A stretch of 64,000 nt of DNA from positions 124,001 to 188,000 of the forward strand of contig NZ_SJKD01000007.1 of the NCBI RefSeq assembly GCF_004331485.1. The letters run 5' to 3'. The position numbers were made by a program, and so were the translations under genes. Of this stretch, positions 35,364 to 43,247 are shown in pieces; position 1 is the stretch's first letter, and every line of letters begins with the position of its first letter. Under the pieces are notes generated by a model, which saw only the letters and a list, made by a program, of their open reading frames with translations, did not search any database and was not told where the DNA came from. This DNA is from Kribbella capetownensis (GTDB lineage Bacteria; Actinomycetota; Actinomycetes; Propionibacteriales; Kribbellaceae).

Positions 35364-36194
35364 TCAGAGCTTGCGGCCGACGGCGCCGGCGATGCACTCC
35401 TCCACCTGGTTGAGCGGCTTGATCCGCGGTCCGTCCGGCCACCAGTCGTCGCACAGGACCAGGCCCGGCGGGACGAGTTCCTGGCCGGGGAACAGGTCGA
35501 GAAGTTGCTCGCGGGTGCGGAACACCCCGCTGCCCATCGGGCTGTGGACGAACCTCTCCTCCATCTTGCGCGCCACCGCGGAGTGCTCCGGCGTCTGCGG
35601 GTCGTAGAAGTGCGCGACCACCGTGTACGAGCCCGGCACGACGGCGTCGACGTACTTCTGCATGATCTGCGGGCCGTCGTCGCCGATGTAGTGGTGCAGC
35701 GTGCCGTTCTGGATCACGGCGATCGGCTTGCTGAAGTCGAGGAACTCGCGCACCTCGTCCCGGCCGAGCACCTCGTCGGGGTCGAAGATGTCGGCGCTGA
35801 CGAACAGCGTGTTCTCGTTCTCCTCCAGCAGCGCGCGGCCGTGCGCGAGCACCACCGGATCGTTGTCGATGTAGAGAACCTTCGACTCCGGCCGCAGCCG
35901 CTGCACCACCTGGTGCGTGTTCTCCGCGGTTGGCAGGCCGGAACCGCAGTCGAGGTACTGCATGATGTCGGTCTGGCCGGCCAGGAAGCGGCACGCCCGG
36001 ATCAGGAAGTTCCGGTTCGACCAGGCCAGGTCGTTGACCTGGGGCGCGACGGTGGCGACCTGCCGGAGCACCTCGCGGTCGATCTCGAAGTTGTCCTTGC
36101 CGTTCAGCGCGGCGTCGTACACCCGGGCGATGCTGGCCCTCGTGGTGTCCACCCCCACCGGAGTCGAACTGGGCGCCTTGGTGGCATCGGGCAT
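35364..36194 (-). CDS. DUF574-type SAM-dependent methyltransferase
   Basis: 276 residues. The family pattern is clear: TTRASIARVYDAALNGKDNF near the start, MQYLDCGSGLPTAENTH as the SAM loop, VLYIDNDPVV, and the central QNGTLHHYI. These actinobacterial proteins have no confirmed substrate. They are often found next to XRE/DUF5753 and DUF397 genes. Here the divergent neighbour is a DUF5753 regulator but no DUF397 gene is present. Confidence 0.92.
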   Translation of the reverse strand: MPDATKAPSSTPVGVDTTRASIARVYDAALNGKDNFEIDREVLRQVATVAPQVNDLAWSNRNFLIRACRFLAGQTDIMQYLDCGSGLPTAENTHQVVQRLRPESKVLYIDNDPVVLAHGRALLEENENTLFVSADIFDPDEVLGRDEVREFLDFSKPIAVIQNGTLHHYIGDDGPQIMQKYVDAVVPGSYTVVAHFYDPQTPEHSAVARKMEERFVHSPMGSGVFRTREQLLDLFPGQELVPPGLVLCDDWWPDGPRIKPLNQVEECIAGAVGRKL

Positions 36195-36359
36195 CGGCAG
36201 GACCTCGCAAAATGATCGGGATGTTGTAGGACGACTCTACTGACAGTAGGGGGCGGTGAACACATGGTGTAGGCGCGTCGGGGGTGCACGCGTTCACGTT
36301 CTGTTGTGAAATGATCTACTTGCTGTCTGCACCGGGTGGTTTGCTGTGGGAGGCGAGGC

Positions 36360-37235
36360 GTGACGGAACCGGGCGCGTACGGCGGTCCTACCGCCCTGCG
36401 CATCATGCTCGGCGTGCACCTGCGCCGGCTCCGCGAAGAGGCCGGGATCAGCCGGACCGACGCGGGCTGGGCGATCCGCGGCTCGGAGTCGAAGATCAGC
36501 CGGCTCGAACTCGGCCGGGTCGGCTTCAAGGTGCGCGATGTCGACGATCTGCTCACGCTCTACAAACTCGAGGACGAGGACGAACGCGATCGCCTGCTGA
36601 CGCTGGCACGGGACGCGAACAACCCTGGCTGGTGGCAACGGTACGACGACCTCACGCCGACCTGGTTCCATTCGTACCTCGGCCTCGAGATGGCGGCCGA
36701 TCTGATCCGTACGTTCGAGTTGCAGTTCGTGCCCGGCTTGCTGCAGACGCCCGACTACGCGCGCGCCGTGCTCAGCCTCGGCCGGCTGGACGAGCCACTG
36801 CAGAAGGCCGAGGAGGAGCGACTGGTCGCGCTGCGGACGACGCGCCAGCAGGTGCTCACCCGCCAGCGCCCGGCGCGGTTGTGGGCCGTCATCGACGAGT
36901 CGGTACTGCGCCGGCCGATCGGTGGCACGAAGGTGCTCAAGGAGCAACTGGAGTACTTGATCGTGGCGTCGAAGCGGCACAACGTCACACTGCAGATCAT
37001 CCCGTTCGACAAGGGCGGCTACACCGCAACCGGTGGCGCCTTCACGCTGCTCCGTTTCACCGACACGGACCTGCCGGACATCGTCTACATCGAGCATCTG
37101 ACCAGTGCGGTCTACCTCGACAAACGCGAGGAACTCGACGCGTACGTCGTCACCATGGACGCGCTGTCCATCGCGGCCGCCCAACCCCGTCACACCGAGG
37201 GCCTGATCCGCGCGGCAATCGACGAACTCTGCTAG
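36360..37235 (+). CDS. XRE regulator with DUF5753 domain
   Basis: 291 residues from GTG 36360 behind GGGAGGCGAGGC; a longer ATG reading from 36336 is less likely. An XRE helix-turn-helix spans about 10-65 (LREEAGISRTDAGWAIRGSESKISRLE). The DUF5753 domain fills 100-285, with LQFVPGLLQTPDYARAV and LQIIPFDKGG. These regulators control development and antibiotic genes in Streptomyces, usually with a DUF397 partner that is missing here. It is divergent from the DUF574 methyltransferase. Confidence 0.92.
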   Translation: MTEPGAYGGPTALRIMLGVHLRRLREEAGISRTDAGWAIRGSESKISRLELGRVGFKVRDVDDLLTLYKLEDEDERDRLLTLARDANNPGWWQRYDDLTPTWFHSYLGLEMAADLIRTFELQFVPGLLQTPDYARAVLSLGRLDEPLQKAEEERLVALRTTRQQVLTRQRPARLWAVIDESVLRRPIGGTKVLKEQLEYLIVASKRHNVTLQIIPFDKGGYTATGGAFTLLRFTDTDLPDIVYIEHLTSAVYLDKREELDAYVVTMDALSIAAAQPRHTEGLIRAAIDELC

Positions 37236-37723
37236 CCGGCCAGGGCTCGGGGTTTGGCTGTTGGGCCTGGGCGGAGGGCTACTTCGCGCGGCGTGGGTTC
37301 GTGGCCGGCTTCGCAGCGCAGGACGACCGTGACGTGGGCGTCGCAGTCGCCGCGGTGGCGCGACTCGATCGGCGGGCCGCCGTCCAGCGGCAGGTGCTGA
37401 TCGCCCCACTGGATCATCGCGACCAGCACGGGGTACAGGTCCAGGCCCGCCTGGGTGAGGCGGTACTCGTAGCGTTCCCGCTGACCGGGCAGACGGTAGG
37501 GATGCCGGCGGATCAGCCCGCGCTCGATCAGCGCCGCGAGCCGATCGGTCAGGACCTGCCGGGGTACGCCGGCCCGGGTGCGGATGTCCTCGAAGCGGCG
37601 TACGCCGACGAAGAGTTCGCGCAGCACGTGGAAGGTCCATTTGTCGCCCAGGATCTCCATCGTCCGGGAGATCGTGCAGTTCTCGGTCGACCAGCGCATC
37701 GCCTCGGGCACCTGCTCGTTCAT
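37232..37723 (-). CDS. HxlR family transcriptional regulator
   Basis: 163 residues. The winged helix (12-105) has the HxlR pattern CTISRTMEILGDKWTFHVLRELF and ends YRLTQAGLDLYPVL. TATCCT lies 9 nt before the ATG with TTGGCT 18 nt further upstream, so the mRNA may be nearly leaderless. Two Cys in the C-terminal part (GDCDAH, LRCEAGH) could be redox-sensitive. It overlaps the DUF5753 gene by 4 nt at the 3' end and is divergent from a GNAT gene. Confidence 0.9.
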   Translation of the reverse strand: MNEQVPEAMRWSTENCTISRTMEILGDKWTFHVLRELFVGVRRFEDIRTRAGVPRQVLTDRLAALIERGLIRRHPYRLPGQRERYEYRLTQAGLDLYPVLVAMIQWGDQHLPLDGGPPIESRHRGDCDAHVTVVLRCEAGHEPTPREVALRPGPTAKPRALAG

Positions 37724-37794
37724 GAGATCCAGGATAAGTCCGCTTGACAGACTCAGCCAACCCGGGCAACCCTGAATCCGTGAACCAGACTCAG

Positions 37795-38379
37795 ATGGGT
37801 ACGCCGCTCATCCGCCGCGCCGGAGAACCCGACGCGGACGAGCTGGCGCGAATGCTGACCGGGCTGACCGACCTCAGCCTCTACTTCCGGTTCCAGACCG
37901 CGATCGGCCGGCCACCCCGGCCCGCGCTCCTGCTCCGGCTGCTGTGTCCCACCGGCGCGTCCTGGGTGTCGACCCGGGGCGACACGATCGTCGGCCACTC
38001 GATGTGGGCGTGGGCTCACGGCTACGACGCGACGGCTGAACTCGCGGTGATCATCAGCGAGGACGAACAGGGCCGCGGGCTCGGCGTCCGGATGCTGGCG
38101 ACGGCCGCGGCCGGAGCGATCGCGGCCGGTGCCACCCGGTTCCTGTTCGTGGTCAGCCCGGCCAACGACCGGAGCCTCCGGATGATCCGCCGCCGGCGGC
38201 CGGAGGCAACGGTCGAACGCGACGGCACGTTGCTGAACTTCGTCGTCCCGGCCCGCCTAACGGACCAGCCGGAAGAAAGCACGGATGTCGTCGACGAGCA
38301 GGTCCGGCGCCTCCAGTGCGGCGAAGTGCCCACCGCGGTCGAACTCCGACCAATGGACGATGCGGTGCCGGCGGTCTAG
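37795..38379 (+). CDS. GNAT family N-acetyltransferase
   Basis: 194 residues from ATG 37795; GTG 37780 and TTG 37744 are in frame. The acetyl-CoA motif reads EDEQGRGLGVRML, with the preceding beta-strand AELAVIIS. The N-terminal TGLTDLSLYFRFQ pattern occurs in GNATs fused to or related to acyl-CoA-synthetase regulators. Substrate is unknown. The last 41 residues are antisense to the epoxide hydrolase and may not be conserved. Confidence 0.8.
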   Translation: MGTPLIRRAGEPDADELARMLTGLTDLSLYFRFQTAIGRPPRPALLLRLLCPTGASWVSTRGDTIVGHSMWAWAHGYDATAELAVIISEDEQGRGLGVRMLATAAAGAIAAGATRFLFVVSPANDRSLRMIRRRRPEATVERDGTLLNFVVPARLTDQPEESTDVVDEQVRRLQCGEVPTAVELRPMDDAVPAV

Positions 38380-39387
38380 CACTCGCCGGATCGCCGGATC
38401 GGTCGGGAACACGGCGACACCGGTCGGCACTCCGGACGGTTCGAGTACTTCGTCGGCCGCGACCCGATTCTCGAAGTACAGGTTGGCCGATGAGGCACTG
38501 GTGTTGGTGAACCAGTAGATCGATGCGTCCGTCAACAAATGGTCGAGGTCGACCGCGTCCTCGGGCAGCGCACGGGCCGGATCCGTCCATTCCCAGAACT
38601 TCTCCAGGATCCACGCCAGTTGCCCGACCGGCGAGTCGCTCAACCCGAAGGACACCGTCTGCGGTCGCGTGCCCTGCAGCTCGGCGTATCCGGTCCCGAC
38701 TTCCCGCAGACGTTCGGCCGCCGCGAGCCGTTCCCGCTCGACGTCGGTCAGGTGCTCGGCGTCACCCGGCACGAGCGGCGGAAACGCCAGGCCGCCGTTG
38801 ATGTGTACGCCGACAACGTGGGACGGATCGACGTACCCGAGCAGTGGGGACACGACCGATCCCGTGTCGCCGCCCTGGGCGCCGTACCGCTGGTAGCCCA
38901 ACTCCTGCATCAAGACCGCCCACGCCTGCGCGATCCGGCGATGGTTCCAGCCGGGGCTCTCGAGCGGGACCGAGAAGCCGTGTCCCGGCACGGAGGGTGC
39001 CACCACGTGGAAGGCGTCGCGCGGATCCCCGCCATACGACGCGGGGTCGGTGAGCGGGCCGAGAAGCGGCAGGAACTCCGCGACCGACCCCGGCCAGCCG
39101 TGCGTGAGGATCAACGGCAACGCGTCCGCCTCCGGCGACCGAGCATGCAGGAAGTGAATCGTCTGCTCGTCGATCCGCGTCGTGTACTGCGGATACGCGT
39201 TGAGCCGCGCTTCCCACGCCCGCCAGTCGTACGCCTGCCATCGCGCCACGATCCCCTGCAGATATTCGAGCGGTACGCCGCGATGCCACCCGCTACCCGG
39301 CAGTTGTCGCGGCCACCGGATCCGCCGCAAGCGCGCGGCGAGATCCTCCAGGGCGGCGTCCGGAACGTCGATCCTGAAATCGATCAC
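38257..39387 (-). CDS. Epoxide hydrolase (alpha/beta-hydrolase)
   Basis: 376 residues. The N-terminal EHN domain (1-105) is the microsomal-type extension (WPRQLPGSGWHRGVPLEYLQ). HGWPGS forms the oxyanion site, GAQGGDTGS holds the nucleophilic Asp, and DRGGHFAALEAPD the catalytic His. It opens epoxides to diols. It begins 3 nt after the VOC gene and is the last gene of the P450 operon, so it may hydrolyse an epoxide made by the P450. Confidence 0.93.
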   Translation of the reverse strand: MIDFRIDVPDAALEDLAARLRRIRWPRQLPGSGWHRGVPLEYLQGIVARWQAYDWRAWEARLNAYPQYTTRIDEQTIHFLHARSPEADALPLILTHGWPGSVAEFLPLLGPLTDPASYGGDPRDAFHVVAPSVPGHGFSVPLESPGWNHRRIAQAWAVLMQELGYQRYGAQGGDTGSVVSPLLGYVDPSHVVGVHINGGLAFPPLVPGDAEHLTDVERERLAAAERLREVGTGYAELQGTRPQTVSFGLSDSPVGQLAWILEKFWEWTDPARALPEDAVDLDHLLTDASIYWFTNTSASSANLYFENRVAADEVLEPSGVPTGVAVFPTDPAIRRVLDRRHRIVHWSEFDRGGHFAALEAPDLLVDDIRAFFRLVR

Positions 39388-39390
39388 GAC

Positions 39391-39747
39391 TCAGAGGTCG
39401 TGCGCGCGCTCATGCAACGGCTCGTACAGCCCGAGCTCGCTTCCACCGGGCAATCGGATCGACGTCAGCACGCCCCACGGCTGCCGCTCCGGCTGCTTGA
39501 CGAACTCCACCCCGCTCGCTGTCAGCTCGGCGATCGTCGCGTCGAGGTCGTCGCACATCAGGAACAGCTCGTGCGAGTCCACCTCGGCCGGATGCACCGC
39601 CACCTCGGCGGGCGGCAACTTGAAGATCAGCCACCCGCGTCCGGCATCCACATGCGGATACCGGAGCACGTCCCGGAAGAAGTCCCGATCGGCCTCAGCG
39701 TCGCGGCTGTAGATGATCACATGCGCACCGTTGATCATCTTCCGCAC
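39391..39747 (-). CDS. VOC (glyoxalase/bleomycin-resistance) family protein
   Basis: 118 residues from GTG 39747, or 115 from ATG 39738. Two beta-alpha-beta-beta-beta units are visible, with His9 in NGAHVIIYSRD, LFLMCDDLDA and the closing SELGLYEP that supplies the metal-ligand Glu. Members are lyases, dioxygenases or binding proteins. It is 3 nt before the epoxide hydrolase and 40 nt after the ferredoxin gene, which suggests a place in the same pathway. Confidence 0.85.
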   Translation of the reverse strand: MRKMINGAHVIIYSRDAEADRDFFRDVLRYPHVDAGRGWLIFKLPPAEVAVHPAEVDSHELFLMCDDLDATIAELTASGVEFVKQPERQPWGVLTSIRLPGGSELGLYEPLHERAHDL

Positions 39748-39786
39748 TCTAGTCGGCCCGCGCGGTGTGCGCGCGGGCCGACCGGT

Positions 39787-39981
39787 TCAGTCCTCGACGA
39801 GGATCGCGAGCGCCGGGCAGACCGCCGCGGCCTGGTGGACGTCGGCGGCAAGGTCCTCGGGCGGGGTGTCGGTGAGCAGGACGACGATGCCGTCCTCGTC
39901 GCGCTGGTCGAAGACGTCGGCGGCGGCCGTGACGCACTGGCCGGAGGCGACGCACCTGTCCTGGTCGACGATGATCTTCAT
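39787..39981 (-). CDS. 3Fe-4S ferredoxin for the P450
   Basis: 64 residues. Cysteines at 10, 16 and 55 (C-X5-C ... CP) bind a 3Fe-4S cluster; Ser13 takes the place of the fourth Cys of 4Fe-4S proteins. This is the short ferredoxin type that passes electrons to actinobacterial P450s. It follows the P450 stop by 30 nt. Confidence 0.95.
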   Translation of the reverse strand: MKIIVDQDRCVASGQCVTAAADVFDQRDEDGIVVLLTDTPPEDLAADVHQAAAVCPALAILVED

Positions 39982-40011
39982 GACGATGGCCTCGATTTCT
40001 TCGAGTAGGGG

Positions 40012-41220
40012 CTACCAGGTGACAGGCAGCGAGTGGACGCCGTACACGGCTCCCTCGTGCTTGAACGGGATCTCGTCCAGCTCGGCCGCCCGCCGCAGAG
40101 TGGGGATGCGGCGGTAGAGGGTGCTGTAGACGACCTGCAGCTCCATCCGCGCGAGTGGTTGCCCAAGGCACTGATGTACGCCGAAGCCGAAGGCCACGTG
40201 CCGCCGCGCATCGCGCTGCAGGTCGAGCACGTCCGGATCCGGGAACACCTCCGGGTCGCGGTTGCCGATGTCGTTCGGGAAGATCACGCCGTCACCGGCC
40301 TTCAGCACCTGCCCGTCGAGCTCGATGTCCTCGAGCACCGCCCGCCGGCGGCCGTTGTGGGTGATGTTCAGGTACCGCAGCAACTCCTCGACCGCGCCCG
40401 CGACCAGCTTCGGGTCGTCGGTCTCCCGCAGTACGGCGAGCTGCTCGGGGTGCTCCAGCAACGCGAGGGTGCCGAGGGCAATCATATTCGCGGTGGTCTC
40501 GTGGCCGGCGAGCAACAGCAGTACGCCGATGCCGGCCGCGTCCTGGCGGGTCAGCTCACCGGTCTTGATCCGCTCGGTCAGCCCGGACAGCAGGTCGTCA
40601 CCGGGGTTGTCCAGCTTCTCCCCGACCAGATTGTCCAGGTAGGCGGCCAGGTTCCCGTGGGCCGTCGCGCGTTGTTCCTGCGTGGCAGTCATCTTGATCA
40701 GTTGCTTGCTGTTCTGCTGGAAGAAGTCGTGGTCGGCGTACGGGACACCGAGCAGCTGGCAGATCACCAGCGACGGCACCGGCAGCGCGAACGCCTCCAT
40801 CAGGTCGACCGGCTTCGGCCCGGCCAGCAGGTCGTCGATCAGGCCGTCCACGATCTTCTGTACGCCGGGGCGCATCGCCTCGACCCGCTTGATCATGAAC
40901 GGCGCGGTCACCATCCGGCGCAGCCTCGCGTGTTCAGGATCGTCCATCAGGATGAACCCGATCCCGACCCCGCCGTCGGACTTCGGCGGCGTACCGGTCG
41001 GGCTCGGGTACCCGGACGTGGTGACGTCCGCGCTGAGCCGCGGATCCGCGAGCAGCTTGCGCTGCTCGGCGTACCGGGTGACCAGCCAGGCGGGTCTGCC
41101 GAAGATCTGGACCTCGACCAGCGGCGCCTCGTCCTGCAGCTCGCGCAACTTCGGCGGCGGGTCGAACGGACATCCGCTCGCCCTCGCCATCGGGTACGCC
41201 GGAGCTTCGTGGATCGTCAT
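40012..41220 (-). CDS. Cytochrome P450
   Basis: 402 residues from ATG 41220, whose first bases overlap the reductase stop (ATGA). The I-helix oxygen motif AGHETT is at 238-243, the ExxR pair at E279/R282, and the heme-ligand Cys at 351 in FGFGVHQCLGQPLAR. The protein is soluble and of standard bacterial length. Clustered reductase and ferredoxin genes make a complete class I electron chain. An epoxide hydrolase downstream hints at epoxidation of an alkene or arene. Substrate is unknown. Confidence 0.96.
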   Translation of the reverse strand: MTIHEAPAYPMARASGCPFDPPPKLRELQDEAPLVEVQIFGRPAWLVTRYAEQRKLLADPRLSADVTTSGYPSPTGTPPKSDGGVGIGFILMDDPEHARLRRMVTAPFMIKRVEAMRPGVQKIVDGLIDDLLAGPKPVDLMEAFALPVPSLVICQLLGVPYADHDFFQQNSKQLIKMTATQEQRATAHGNLAAYLDNLVGEKLDNPGDDLLSGLTERIKTGELTRQDAAGIGVLLLLAGHETTANMIALGTLALLEHPEQLAVLRETDDPKLVAGAVEELLRYLNITHNGRRRAVLEDIELDGQVLKAGDGVIFPNDIGNRDPEVFPDPDVLDLQRDARRHVAFGFGVHQCLGQPLARMELQVVYSTLYRRIPTLRRAAELDEIPFKHEGAVYGVHSLPVTW

Positions 41221-42419
41221 CGGAATCCTTCCCCAGAGAGGTTCTCGATCGGGTCGCCAGACGCGGCCCACGCCCGCACCAAGTGCTCCCGGTGCAGGCG
41301 GGTCTGTTTGGGCATGTTGCAGCCGAGGACGGCGACCACCTCGCCCGAGCGGCGGTAGTGGACGACGAATCGGCGGTTCTCGAGGTGGCCTTCAGCAACT
41401 GCCACCTCGGCGGCGGCCGAGGGCAGGCCGTAGGCCTGGATCTTGGTGGCGAACTGGTCGGTCCAGAAGTACGGCACCGGCGTGTACGACTGCGCCTCGC
41501 CGACGATGTTGGCCGCGACGCACGCGGCTTGCTCGGTCGCGTTGGTCCGATTCTCCAAGCGGAGCAGGGAATCCAGGCCGGCGTGATGCCACCGAGCCAC
41601 GTCGCCGGCGGCATAGATCCCGTCCGCCGCCCGGCACCGGGAGTCACACACCAATCCGTTGTCGAGCTCGAGCCCGCTACCCGCCAGCCACTCCGTGGCC
41701 GGAGCCGCGCCCAGCGCCACCACAACCAGATCGGCCGGCACCACCTCACCGTCTTCCAGCCGTACGCCGCTCACCAGACCATCGACCGCAGTCATCCCGG
41801 TCACCGCCGTACCGAGCCTCAGTTCCACGCCCTCCGCCGCGTGCAGCTCAGCCAGCAGCCCGGCCACCATCGGACCGAACTGACTCTCCAACGGCGCCGA
41901 CTGCGGTCCGGCCATCGTCACGCTCAACCCCAGCATGCGCGTGGTGGCGGCGATCTCCGCCCCGAGTACGCCGTCGCCTACGACGACCACCCGCGAAGCC
42001 TCGACCAGGCCCTTCCGCAACGCGGTGGCGTCGTCCACGGTCCGCAGTACGTGAACTCCTCTGAGCTCACCCAGCCCCGGCAGCACCCGCGCCCGCAGTC
42101 CGGTCGCAACCACGATCGCGTCCGCCCGCAGTTCCCTGCCTGCCGCGGTGTGGACGGTACGACGTTCGACGTCGAGAGCAACTGCGGAGTCGCCGAGCAC
42201 GAACTCGGCGTCCAGGGCCGACAACATCGTGTCCGGCCGGAGCCTCGTCCGGCCGAAGTCCCAGACGCCGGCCAGGAACTGTTTGGACAGCGGCGGCCGG
42301 TCGTACGGAAGATGCGGCTCGGCGTCGAGCACCGTGATCGTGTCCCGGTATCCCTTGCGGCGAAGGGCTTCCACGGTGGACAGCCCGGCCGCCGAGGCAC
42401 CGATGACGAGTGCTGTCAC
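41217..42419 (-). CDS. FAD-dependent ferredoxin reductase
   Basis: 400 residues from GTG 42419. The first FAD loop is VIGASAAGLS, the NAD loop is VVVGDGVLGAEIAA, and DGIYAAGDVARW closes the flavin site. The PYDRPPLSKQFL segment is typical of reductases serving P450 or Rieske systems. It takes electrons from NAD(P)H to the 3Fe-4S ferredoxin. Its start overlaps the TetR stop and its stop overlaps the P450 start. Confidence 0.95.
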   Translation of the reverse strand: MTALVIGASAAGLSTVEALRRKGYRDTITVLDAEPHLPYDRPPLSKQFLAGVWDFGRTRLRPDTMLSALDAEFVLGDSAVALDVERRTVHTAAGRELRADAIVVATGLRARVLPGLGELRGVHVLRTVDDATALRKGLVEASRVVVVGDGVLGAEIAATTRMLGLSVTMAGPQSAPLESQFGPMVAGLLAELHAAEGVELRLGTAVTGMTAVDGLVSGVRLEDGEVVPADLVVVALGAAPATEWLAGSGLELDNGLVCDSRCRAADGIYAAGDVARWHHAGLDSLLRLENRTNATEQAACVAANIVGEAQSYTPVPYFWTDQFATKIQAYGLPSAAAEVAVAEGHLENRRFVVHYRRSGEVVAVLGCNMPKQTRLHREHLVRAWAASGDPIENLSGEGFR

Positions 42420-43063
42420 CGAGTCACCGGTGCGGTCCAGAGACCGACCAGGCCGTCGATCAGACCGGTCGCCATGTCGTGCCAGGTGGCTCGCGCGGTC
42501 GGCGTACCCTCCGCTACCGCACGCTCGTACTCAGCACACATCTGCACGATCACGCTGCGGGCCATGTCGCCGCGCTCCAACCGGACCTCGAGCGGCAGAT
42601 CCGCCAGGCACTCACTGAGACCGTCGAGGATCTTGCGCATCATCGGCGACGTCAGCGATTCCTCGATCACCACCTCGCGCAAGGACGGGTCGTTCATCAA
42701 CTGCGCGTTGAACCGGGCCAGCCAGCTCGGCACGCCGAGGCTGCCCATATGGTCGGTGGCCGGCCGGACCAGGCAGACGATCCAGTCCCGCACGTCCGTG
42801 CTGCCCTCGGCCGCGGCGACCAGTTCCTTGCGCCGCTCCTCGATCTGCTCGGAGTGCTTGCGCGCGATCGCCCGGACCAGGTCGGTCTTGGTCCCGAAGT
42901 GGTAGCCGACCGCGGTGTTGTTGCCCTGCCCGGCAGCCTCGCTGATCTGGCGGTTGGACACCTCGTGCACGCCGCGCTCGGCGAACATCCGCTCCGCGGT
43001 CGCCAGGATCAGCTCCCGGGTCGCGTTCACCCGCTGGGTCCGGACCGTCTTCGCCATCATCAT
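42416..43063 (-). CDS. TetR family regulator of the P450 operon
   Basis: 215 residues if the first of three consecutive ATG codons (43063) is used; GTG 43069 and ATG 43057 are equally possible. The helix-turn-helix (about 12-60) reads ILATAERMFAERGVHEVSNRQISEAAG...VGYHFGTK. The rest is an all-helical ligand domain. It is the first gene of the operon and is divergent from an MFS exporter. The palindrome at 43176-43197 between them is the likely operator for both units. Confidence 0.92.
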   Translation of the reverse strand: MMMAKTVRTQRVNATRELILATAERMFAERGVHEVSNRQISEAAGQGNNTAVGYHFGTKTDLVRAIARKHSEQIEERRKELVAAAEGSTDVRDWIVCLVRPATDHMGSLGVPSWLARFNAQLMNDPSLREVVIEESLTSPMMRKILDGLSECLADLPLEVRLERGDMARSVIVQMCAEYERAVAEGTPTARATWHDMATGLIDGLVGLWTAPVTR

Positions 43064-43175
43064 CGCCACATCATCGCCACACCACCGGCACACCCGGCCG
43101 CCCACTGGAGTCACTCCACGTCACCGACCATCACCTCCGCGTCGACTTCTCCTCCAGCTTGCCTCGCCGCCTTGT

Positions 43176-43197
43176 TTAAGTCAACTGCCTGACTTAA
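43176..43197. promoter_or_regulatory. TetR-type operator between TetR and MFS genes
   Basis: TTAAGTCA (43176-43183) and TGACTTAA (43190-43197) are exact reverse complements separated by 6 nt. The region is AT-rich against a GC-rich background and lies in the 184-nt divergent intergenic region. A second short dyad, TGGTTGCGCAAACCA, lies at 43202-43216. Confidence 0.75.
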
Positions 43198-43247
43198 CGT
43201 ATGGTTGCGCAAACCAACTATCTTTCCCGTCCCCTTCGGAGGCGTTG

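Noticed and set aside
36294-37769. 491-residue minus-strand open frame
   Set aside because: Covers the antisense of the DUF5753 gene; the HxlR frame in the same area has clear domain signatures.
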